Shown in pieces: positions 1 through 10,762 of a stretch of 64,000 nucleotides of DNA (the stretch's first letter is position 1; every line of letters starts with the position of its first letter). The position numbers and the translations under genes are program-made. The DNA is taken from contig CM022370.1 in NCBI GenBank assembly GCA_011800155.1, positions 930,001 through 994,000 of the forward strand. The letters run 5' to 3'. Origin of the DNA: Flammulina velutipes. Lineage: Eukaryota; Basidiomycota; Agaricomycetes; Agaricales; Physalacriaceae. The notes beneath the pieces were generated by a model. That model was given only the letters and a program-made list of their open reading frames with translations, did not search any database and was not told where the DNA came from.

Positions 1-98
1 CCGACATGACCAGGCTTATCAGCGCCCAAGAAGTGGGTGAAGACTGAGGTGCTCGCAATAGGAATATCGGAAAATGGGGACTGGTAGATGGTGGCCAT
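1..98 (-). CDS. Acyl-CoA ligase (4CL-like, AMP-binding family), N-terminal fragment
   Basis: Only the first 32 codons lie inside the window; the gene continues off the left edge on the minus strand. The peptide contains SPFSDIPIASTSVFTHFLG, which resembles the start of fungal 4-coumarate/acyl-CoA ligases (SPxPDxPIPxxSxFxxxF). These enzymes activate carboxylic acids with ATP and CoA. The ATG lies in a good context (GCCATGGCC), and a TATAAAG box sits about 45 bp upstream (143-149, minus), which supports the start. The catalytic AMP-binding motifs are outside the window, so the family call rests on the N-terminus alone. Confidence 0.6.
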   Translation of the reverse strand, partial: MATIYQSPFSDIPIASTSVFTHFLGADKPGHV

Positions 99-530
99 GG
101 CTAGTGAAGGGGAGCTGGGGGTGAAACGAGATATCTGGGGCGCTTTATATCTAGTGTTCCGTTGGGGATGCAGGATTCAATATGCCATGGGCGGGTCCAT
201 TCAGAGTCGCCGAAATGGTATATATCTGGAGCTCGGTAACCATCCCTTTACCCTTCTTACTGCCCATAAAGTTATCCGCCCTCAGGAAAGTCAAGATGAT
301 GAGAGTTGTGATCAGTGGCGCAGTGCTACCTGGCGACACCGTATTGGATCGTATGGGGCAGACCTCTGCATAGAAGTTCCGAGTCTAACCATGACAGGAC
401 ACTATACAAGGGATGCTTGCAATTGAGAGTCAAGCGGGAAGTCGCGCAAGCTTTGTACCGACCAAACATTGTGCACAGCCATATTCTTTCTTTGACACTG
501 CCCACTACCACGACTACTATCCCTTCCTCT
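99..530. other. Divergent intergenic region
   Basis: Lies between the minus-strand ligase start and the plus-strand RRM gene. It probably holds both promoters. Apart from the TATA box at 143-149 I see no conserved element and no convincing ORF. Confidence 0.5.
143..149 (-). promoter_or_regulatory. TATA box of the left-edge ligase gene
   Basis: TATAAAG on the minus strand, about 45 bp before the ATG at 98. The spacing matches other TATA-ATG pairs in the window. Confidence 0.45.
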
Positions 531-1437
531 ATGGCTTCCTTACTCGAACGAATCCAAGGCGGCAAGTCAACAAATGGTCCTGTCCGGAACAAAGGCGGTA
601 ACCAGGCTCGCTCGCTTACTCCCTACGTTCGTCTCTCTCGCAAGTCTGTCGGAATCAATCATTCATGTCTCGTCTTATAGACAAGACCAGCCAAGGGCGC
701 CACAGAGGAGCAATGGGGCCACGACTTATTTGAGGCTTCAAATTCTCTCAAAGGCCGCCTGGGCATCAATCCCACACCACCAAAAGCCAGGTTGACTCCC
801 GGCTTCAGAAAGGCTGTCGAGACCGCCACTGGTGGTTCCATGGACGGCATCAGCATAAAGGGCGCATCCAACAACCACAATATCGTTGAAGTGACCGGCC
901 TGCTACAGGGAACCACTGCAGCAGACGTAACAACCATTTTTAAGCGGTGCGGCGACGTCGTTACGTCTAGAGCGATACCTGGTCCAGAGGTCGCCATCCG
1001 TCTCACTTTCAAAGACCCAAAGTCTGCGCAAGAGGCTATCAAGACATTTAATGGCCAACAGGCGGACGGGAAAACTCTTTCGGTCAAGCTAGTTGGCATA
1101 GCATCTGCGCCTGCATTGGCAGGGCGGATAGTAGGACACGACGGGCTGAGTGTCGTAAGACAGGAGGGTAGCGTGGATATCCTCATGGCGAATGGAGCGG
1201 ACGGAAACTCGTACGTTCATTCTTTTCAAACACGATACACCTTGTTGATGAATTTATAGAAAAATGAGGTCAGACGCCATGGTAAATGACCCGCGGTCTC
1301 AAATTCTCGTCGCACCCCCCGGTGCTGATCCCAAAGAATACACACAGTCACGAGGTGGTCGGGGACGCGGTCGTGGTCGTGGTCGACGTGGTGGAGGTGG
1401 ACGCGGACGCGGCGGACGGGGCATGGACACCGATTAA
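531..1437 (+). CDS. RRM-domain RNA-binding protein with C-terminal RGG tail
   Basis: Three exons (531-626, 681-1210, 1260-1437) give 267 aa. A single RRM spans about residues 99-172, starting at NIVEVTGLL; its central strand reads AIRLTFKDP. The last 30 residues are an Arg/Gly-rich RGG tract ending MDTD. A short conserved-looking block, KMRSDAMVNDPRSQILVAPP, links the two. This layout suits a nuclear or nucleolar RNA-binding or processing factor; the exact role cannot be read from sequence. Intron 1 uses the donor GTTCGT, chosen because it joins TPY to TRPAKG in frame (phase 0). Introns are 54 and 49 bp. It runs convergently towards the DUF6534 gene. Confidence 0.85.
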
Positions 1438-1994
1438 TGCCTTTCCCTTCAAGTTCCCTGCCCATCTATATTTTTCTCGCCTAAGTTATCTCATCGGTCT
1501 CCTCGTTTTGCGCCCCGCTGTTCGGATCGGCCCACTTGTACTTGTACCTATCGTTGATAGTCTACAGCGAAAGTGGTTCATGTCTTCGGTGAATATTTTT
1601 CATTCGTACCTTCATCCATCCTGAACTCATCCCTTCACAGCAGCCGCTTCTTGAAATAGCACATAACTGTTCTTGATTCTCTTCGTGCGTGAAGCCAGCG
1701 TTACTATGAATCTTTGAACACGTCTAGCTCTCATGTTCAGGTAAACTCATTTATCAATTGCGTAGCCCATTACTGATCTAAAATGTCTTAGATGATGTCT
1801 TAAATGCCGCTCTCTCGTGAATAAATCACGCGTCCTTGAACGCGTTCGCCAAAGCTTAGTGCATACAACAAATACTGGAATAAGTTTAGCGACAATCTTA
1901 CAACATCTATCCGAACTATATACTGACGATATGTACTAAGGAATATCTGTCTCGTTTCAAAGTCCTTCCCCAATAAGCGAAACACGAGAAATAT
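1438..1994. other. Convergent 3' intergenic region
   Basis: Sits between the stop codons of the RRM gene (+) and the DUF6534 gene (-). It presumably holds both 3' UTRs. No ORF or repeat is convincing. Confidence 0.5.
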
Positions 1995-3608
1995 TTACAC
2001 CTTGGAATCGTTCGGATTCCGGGCATCGAAATCGATGAAATTTGCTTTCTTCGCGCCTGGATACTCTGGCGAGTAGGTGTTAAATCCATTCGAGGAGTAT
2101 GTCGCACTCCCTGGTACCCTACTTTCAGACTGGAAACATGTCAGTGGGCCTTCGGAAGTAGTGATAGGGAAACACACAATTACTACCAGCTCATGGTCAG
2201 CGTGTTTGGTAGTTGCGGTAGTGATTTGTACACCGCTCTTGCCGCGGGAGGATTGCTGTGTCGAGACATCGTCGTCCCAGAGTGCAGCTGGTTTGAGGCC
2301 ACGTCGTTCGCCGTTGAAGACTGCTCTGGCGTTCAATGTCGCCAGAAGAGTGTTGGAGTACCTGTGGCCTGGTAAGTACGGTAAGATCTCAGGTAAGAGG
2401 CATTGTCTGACAATTTGGCTAGGAAAATGAATCTATCCACAACCAGTCGTCAGCGTTTGATGATCTAGATTTAAAGATGCGAAACATACGGAAGGAAGTG
2501 CATGTTGTTATGAGGGAAGGCGAAGAAAAAGATGAGTTCGATAAGGGCGCCCGCTGCTGTGGTCATTCCCGTTTCGACAGTGAGTGTGATGAGCCTGGAG
2601 ACGGCTGAGCTGGTTTGGGAGAACGCGGTTTTTGCGCCCGCGCGAAAGAGCTAATGGCGGCGTCAGTATGACTTCGGGTATAGGACAGGCAGAAGACCCA
2701 CTATGAAGACCATGGCAGCTGTTACGAAGACATCCGCGACTGTGCTACCCCCGAGCCATACCTGTTAAGTACACGGTGAGTATTGTGGGGAGAACTTATC
2801 AAATCACTGACAATGACGTAGGGCCGTAGCTCTCCGATGCGAGCGACACCTATGGCAACGGACTGGGGCATAGGTCAGGCCGGCTTGCACTGGCAGTGTA
2901 TCTTAGTGGATTTACCTTGATACCGCAGTAAGTGGCCATTCCCCATGCCGTGACAGATATCTATGGAAGGAAGGCGATCAGTACTCTAGACCAAACAAAT
3001 GAGGAATACTTACGGCCATGATGAAGACAGGAAGAATCCATATCTTGGCCAACTTCCAAATTCTCCAGCAGAAGAAAGCGTGTACAATCGATGTCACTGT
3101 CAATACGTTAGGCCAAACGTATGGAAATTGGGGAGCGTCTGACCTAATCCCGACAGACCCGTGAGGGCGTTGAATGGCCAGTCAAGCTCGCTGAGGGTCC
3201 TCAGGTCACCCCAGCCTGAGGCCATACTATGCCATGCGGCGATGGTGAAGAGGACGGTCATCAGCGTGTCGATACCGAACACAGTCCATACTTTGTCGGT
3301 GAATGAGTATATCTGTCGGTTTATCAAGGCGTGAAGGCGATTCACCTAATCCCTTCATCCACGTAGGATCCTTTTGGAATCGATTGCTGTAGATGAACAC
3401 TTGGACTACGAGGATGCCATAGAACATGTACCCCAAGAGGTTTCCGAGGAGCTGGAGAAATTGAGCGTCAACTCTTTGGACAATACTGAGGGTTACGGTA
3501 CCATGGGCCCATTGCTAGGGTGCGTCAGTGCGATTCAGGGAAGGAATAGACAGTTACTGACATGAGCGCAATAGTCGGTGGGACGCCAGGTAGGGTTGTT
3601 GCAGACAT
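1995..3608 (-). CDS. DUF6534-type multi-pass membrane protein (copy 1)
   Basis: Twelve exons on the minus strand: 3608-3562, 3514-3502, 3451-3346, 3290-3144, 3096-3014, 2960-2916, 2862-2812, 2761-2702, 2650-2490, 2432-2412, 2361-2187, 2129-1995, giving 347 aa. It shows the order known from this mushroom family: GPMLLGNLLGYMFYGIL, VVQVFIYSNRFQKDPTWMK, FFCWRIWKLAK, VIVWLGGSTVADVF, VETGMTTAAG and LAKLYSNTLLATLNAR. About seven hydrophobic segments are followed by a polar cytosolic tail. Function is unknown; such proteins are often guessed to be receptor-like. The last intron (2130-2186, 57 bp) is a multiple of three without stops; if retained the protein has 366 aa. Its splicing removes an oddly hydrophobic stretch from the tail. 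A paralogue lies at 53.4-54.8 kb. Confidence 0.8.
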
Positions 3609-6056
3609 TGTGAGGTGGCCTGCCGATCCGGAACTCTCAAGGGTCCTTATATGTACGCCTAGTTCTGACTTACTGGAGAATCCGTTAACTTTGATACCTC
3701 GAGCACTGAATGGGATCATTGATGTATCAGACATCCTCCACCTGGTTCCCTTCCGACCGGAGTGAAAGTAAGAACTCCGGGGATCGATGGGGATACACCA
3801 AGGACACGCACGCATGTTTCCGCCACACTGGCCATCTGTCTAACGTGTCTGTGATGGCGAGGTGAGTCGATCAGACTCCAAGTCATTGTCGGATAGCTCG
3901 CCACACTACTCCCGGATGGCCATTAGGCTATCACTCTTCCATTTGACCAATCATAGATACAGGACAGTGTACACTCAATACAAAAGAGGATCATGGGCTA
4001 CCTGGCTCTTGCTCCTAATAGCTATGAGATGTACCTAAGCTAAGCCTATGTGCGAGCATCGTATTCTGTTCATCTGATGTGAACAGAGAAGCACAGTCAT
4101 TGACCACTATTGGTTGCGCCATATGCCAGGACTGTTGGTACTGGAGGAATGATTCGTGTTGAACTCACAGCTTCGCTGACAAGTCGACGACTTTTCGTCA
4201 GTCGAATACGACGTTTCGACGTGATAGAAGACGTTAGAATCCACGCATGTGCGGGGTGGTGATGACCTACCCAACTGGATCGATTTTCTCACGATGTTGT
4301 TTTCATCTTTCGTATCTCCGAATGTAGCGCTAGGCGGCAATAGAAGCGAAGGTCTCTAGAGTTTTAGTGATGATTGAGTAGATGCTCATATTGTCTTCTC
4401 AGTTCTTTGTAGAGATAAGAAGCTATCTAGTGAGGTAAGAAGAACGCCGTAGAACGCTATCTAATACCGTCACGATCGCGTCTCTTAAGCCACGCTCGGA
4501 AGCTGGGAGTCCATGCATAGAGTTGGAGGATATTTAACAACTAGTAGGACTCCTATGACCTCGATTGATGTTCCTGGTACAGCTGTCCCAACACTGGAGC
4601 CGCATAAACCATCATAAAGTGCCATTGGCCACGGACCGGTAGTGCTTACAACGCAATATCAGCGAGAAATTCACGCGTACACCTATCGACAAGGAACATC
4701 CGAGCAGCTGATCTCATTAGGCACTGGGCGGAAGAGAAGAATTCAGCCTACCACCGCACTTCCGTACGGAGCAACGTTGTTCAATTATTCGCCTACTGGT
4801 AGTGGTAGCATGGGGAATAGCTGGTACAGAATATTTGTGGAGAAATATACAGCATGGTTGAGAAGCACAGAAGGTCCAGTAAATCTCTCCATGGCAATAT
4901 CGAGGTAGATGGTTCCACGAAAGAATATTGGCTCCATTGTACGAGGCGTAAATAGCCCGGAGGCAAATAAAATAACCAGTCATCATCATGCTGTCCTCCG
5001 TTCAAACGAATTGATCCTTGTGATAATCAACTGTGGTTTCGAGTTTGCGCCACACAACAAGCTTGCTAGCGGCGGCAAAGTCAAACGGGGCTCATTCTTC
5101 TCACAAAGATACTCATTTGGTGCGTCATGTCACCGTATAGATAACAAAACTTCCGAGGTACTTACCTATGGGTTATGAGCTCAAGCCAAGCAACACACAC
5201 CGCTGCACACTGACTATCAGGTCTAGAGGTCTAGAGCTGGAAGACATGTATTCCGAGTCCATTAATTGTCTCTCTAATCTGCTTGATCTTCCAACAAGTT
5301 TTGATATTTCCAGTCGTCCAAGGACTGACATTACTGTTCATCAGCCTGTACAAGTTAGAGTAGCATCAAGCTACCAAGGTACACCAAAAGATTATGGTGA
5401 TGAATCAGTGCCTTTGCACTGTTTTTACAATCCATATGTCGAGATACGATATGTGCACTCTATAGGATTTTCGGGAAGCTGATCCCGGGTGAGACGGTGC
5501 TCTCCTTACGCTGGGTTGCCGCATGTATGATGCGTGGTAAATTCTCAAAAGACTCTTTATCGAGGAGAATATTCAATAATGGAAATACCGCGTATATATG
5601 GAAGCACGTATGCGCACTGTGCAAAAATGCGACCAAGACTCGCATCGGCAAATGCCGAATACGTTTGCTTTCAACCATCACGCAAATACAACAACTCGCA
5701 TTTTGCTATCTACCGCATCGCGGAGACCTCCCGAATGACCCACATGAAAATGGGCCTTTACTGCTTCTCCCGAATCATCACTGCCCTGGGACAGCGGAAA
5801 CTGTTCTTCGTGCGCCTTTCCTGCGTCTAGCTGCCACCGTGGTCAATGATGGAAGATCATTCACTTTACCATCAGTTGTTCATGGGACTTCTCTCAAACT
5901 TTGTAAATACCATTACTAGCGGGCAAATGGATCTAACATGCGTCCGTGGCGCACATCGTACGGTCCGCCACGCGGGTCAGCACTCGGCAAGACTACTATA
6001 AAGATACCCTTTCCAGCGATCCATGGCCTCTGCATCGAACAACCGTTTATTCCTTC
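3609..6056. other. 2.4 kb intergenic region upstream of halogenase 1
   Basis: Contains only short scattered ORFs (the longest, about 140 codons at 5497-5919, has no recognisable motif). I see no tRNA, no transposase-like reading frame and no long repeat. The right end holds the halogenase 1 promoter. It could include degenerated sequence or long UTRs. Confidence 0.5.
5997..6003 (+). promoter_or_regulatory. TATA box of halogenase 1
   Basis: TATAAAG in the context CTACTATAAAGATACC, 54 bp before the chosen ATG at 6057. Confidence 0.45.
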
Positions 6057-8101
<2,045 letters not shown>

Positions 8102-8355
8102 GGCAGTATTCTAGTGTTGAGTTTAGTGTGTAAAAATAAATGTGTAAATGTGTCACGAAGTAACGAATTCAACGTCACAAGATTTCGTAAGTCGCCCTGC
8201 CTCCTGCCTCCACGACTCGCCATAGTCTTGTTTCTATTCCCTTGTCAGTCGCTCGCTGGACCTATTAAAACAACACTGAAGGCCGTTGTCTATTGTTTTT
8301 CAGGCAAATTAACGTCTAACCTTGAATTTCCTGCCAATACACCGACAATTTCAAG

Positions 8356-9159
8356 ATGGGTGGTGCTGGTGCGTTTCACTCCTTTCGGGCACTCATATGT
8401 CCTACATTTTACACTGGATGCTGACTTGAATTACTTCCATTTTTGTTATCATCTTTTCTTGCGTTCTCTCTGCATCGTCCTTCCGCCTTATCCAACGCTG
8501 TTGCTTCCGTCATCGCCTCATCACGAATATACACCCTTTCGCAAAACAGGATGGTTATTCTTATTCGCGGTCCTCATGGCCGCTGGACTGCTTTTCTGCA
8601 TGGTTTTCTTCGTGAGTAGCCTGTCTTCGTGTGTCTCTTCGTTTGCTCACGTTCGATAGATCATCATGTTCTCGGACTTGGAATGCGACTACATTAATCC
8701 TATAGACCTTTGCAACAAACTCAATCAGGTGCGTAGCTGCGCGTTGACGTGTCCAAATATTCGGACTGACCAGGTCGTGATAGTTCGTCTTGCCGGAAAA
8801 CATCGCACACGCGTTCCTGTCTCTCCTCTTCCTGCTCTCTGGCCAATGGACCGCACTATTGTTGAACCTTCCTCTTGTCGCTTTCAATGCCAACAAGTAC
8901 GTACCTCGCGTGTTCTTGGCGTGTTCTTTGCTAAACACATAACGTGACAGGATAAGAAACAAAAACCACATGTACGATGCTACCGAAATCTTCAGGACTC
9001 TTGGTGGCCATAAGAAAGAGAGCTTCATCAAACTTGGGTTCTACCTCTTGTCCTTCTTCTACTATCTGTACAGGTGCGTTGACTTGGGTCTCGTGATGAT
9101 GCAAGGACTGACTCGTGTGATACAGGATGATAGTGGCGCTTATTGCGGAGAGCGAATAG
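8356..9159 (+). CDS. ERV14: Cornichon-family ER cargo receptor (Erv14-like)
   Basis: Six exons (8356-8368, 8550-8611, 8660-8728, 8784-8896, 8951-9073, 9126-9159) give 137 aa, close to the 138 aa of yeast Erv14. Cornichons sit in the ER membrane and load transmembrane cargo into COPII vesicles. The sequence shows the family landmarks: [20 protein letters not shown] in the first loop, KLNQFVLPE, then [20 protein letters not shown] and a C-terminal membrane segment ending [10 protein letters not shown]. Three membrane spans fit. Intron 1 (181 bp) is more than three times the local norm and splits codon 5. The gene lies 254 bp after halogenase 1 on the same strand; there is no reason to link their functions. 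Confidence 0.93.
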
Positions 9160-10275
9160 ATATAATGGGTTCTGGCGGGAGAGGGTTGAACGACACCAAA
9201 TGCCATCTATACGACATGCTTATTGTATTTCACCTTGACGCGAAGAACGATTTCCTTTTCCCCTTTTCTCTCAGCCAAAGTCATCTCCAATCTGGGCAAT
9301 GTAGTGCTCGGCTACGTATAGTCATCTCCGTTGTGCACCCTTCCGGAGTAAAACAGAAGATCATTGCTGCTGTCTTATTATTTGTTGTATTGGAGGAAAA
9401 TCGATGCACTACTAGCAGTACGTCCAAGCGACATAGTAGTTACACATTGACCTTCAGTTGGAAAGATATTTTATTGGGTTGACTGAGGCTACAAGTCTAT
9501 GGAAGGATGTTCGAAGCCACCGACCCATTGTCTTTCCACTCATACAGAAAAGACAACAGTGGGTACTGAGAAGTTCGGTTTTTCAGGGCACAGCTTGACA
9601 CTCGAACGACCACCTGGAAGATGGGACAGTCATGAGCAACGTTGGGAAACAGTGTATAGCTGTGTCGCCGCACTAAAGAAAAAGAAAAATTTACGAATCG
9701 CTTTATAATGGCGGACGGACAGTAGGGCCGGTAGCTCGATCACGTGATACGGTAAACGTGGCTCCAGGCTTGATTCGCGAAGCTACTAAACGCCACGATA
9801 CTCTTCCCTGCGTTTATATACGGACCACTTCCTTTGCCTACCTGAGAAAGTATGTTAGCTGCTGAAGACCAACCTGACAACGCTGCTCAACATGATTTCT
9901 GTCAAATATGTCGAACAAACTCGACCAACATCGCGTAAATACACATCGAGACATATCAATTTGAGTAGGCCTTCACTCCTGTTAATCGTTAGATAATGAG
10001 GGCTAGTCCCACAATCGCGATTGGTATTCCGGATGCATTTCAAGAACGTCCTGTTAGTGATCTAGTCAACAGTGTCATCGGAGTGTTTGCCAGCTCGTCA
10101 GAGTCACATGGGTAAACAGTGGTGAGAAATTGCACTTGCATGGAGGATCGCATCTATCCTAACGTAGGTGTATTCTTCGAGTTAATCTAAGCAGATCCAG
10201 CTATATCAACAGTATCTTATTCTGACGCCACCTCTTTCCCTACCACTCAGTCTTTTAGGTCTCGATCATCTTCAG
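9160..10275. other. Intergenic region between the cornichon gene and tRNA-Ser
   Basis: No gene is supported in these 1.1 kb. A palindrome ATCACGTGAT lies at 9739-9748 and a TATATA-like element near 9815, but only tiny ORFs follow it. Confidence 0.45.
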
Positions 10276-10357
10276 GGCACTTTGCCGGAGTGGTTAACGG
10301 GATGGCCTGCTAAGCCATTGGTCTTTGACCGCCAGAGTTCGACTCTCTGAGGTGTCG
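10276..10357 (+). tRNA. tRNA-Ser (anticodon GCT), copy 1
   Basis: 82 nt without intron. The acceptor stem pairs GGCACTT with AGGTGTC, with discriminator G. The anticodon stem-loop ATGGC-CTGCTAA-GCCAT places GCT at positions 34-36, reading AGC/AGT codons. It has the long variable arm of class II tRNAs and a T-loop GTTCGACTC. A short TATATTTT then TGTTTTT follows as Pol III terminator. Identical to copies 2 and 3. Confidence 0.95.
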
Positions 10358-10566
10358 TATATTTTGGATGATTTGTTTTTGAGATCGTACCCGGCCACGA
10401 CTGGACAACTTCAGATTGTGTTGATAAATACCCACCCGAACTCATGTCTGACTACCGCATGTAATCATCTACACTGGAGGACGAAATTGGCATGAATGGA
10501 CGGGCTTACGAGCAGGAAAAACGTTGTTCAGGAGCAATTATTTCTACGCCTAAATGATGAAAAATA

Positions 10567-10648
10567 CGACACCTCAGAGAGTCGAACTCTGGCGGTCAAA
10601 GACCAATGGCTTAGCAGGCCATCCCGTTAACCACTCCGGCAAAGTGCC
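10567..10648 (-). tRNA. tRNA-Ser (anticodon GCT), copy 2
   Basis: Exact reverse complement of copy 1 over 82 nt, 209 bp away, converging on it. On the minus strand a T5 run follows directly after the 3' end and would terminate Pol III. Confidence 0.95.
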
Positions 10649-10659
10649 CTGAGAACGTT

Positions 10660-10706
10660 ATCAAATACATCAAATACATCTACTTACATCAAATACATCT
10701 ACTTAC
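10660..10706 (+). repeat. Short tandem repeat, 19 bp unit, about 2.5 copies
   Basis: The unit ATCAAATACATCTACTTAC occurs twice in full (10669-10687, 10688-10706) after a partial copy. It lies between tRNA copy 2 and the PDAT start, in the likely PDAT promoter. Confidence 0.85.
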
Positions 10707-10762
10707 AGCATTGATTGACGGCTCTGACAGTTCCGTTTGACTTTTGATCTCTGACCGTGACC

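Larger units (their letters stand above)
10276..10648. repeat. Inverted repeat formed by two convergent tRNA-Ser genes
   Basis: Two perfect 82 bp arms separated by 209 bp. Identity stops close to the tRNA ends, with only a few shared flanking bases (TCAGG before the 5' end, TCGTAT after the 3' end). Confidence 0.9.

Noticed and set aside
5497..5919. 140-codon plus-strand ORF upstream of halogenase 1
   Set aside because: No domain, biased towards chance composition, no promoter or splice support, and overlapped by another open frame.
9739..9748. ATCACGTGAT palindrome and other CACGTG sites (21846, 33941, 46430, 51255, 61343) as a regulatory network
   Set aside because: CACGTG should occur by chance about 16 times in 64 kb; a handful in intergenic DNA is not clear enrichment.
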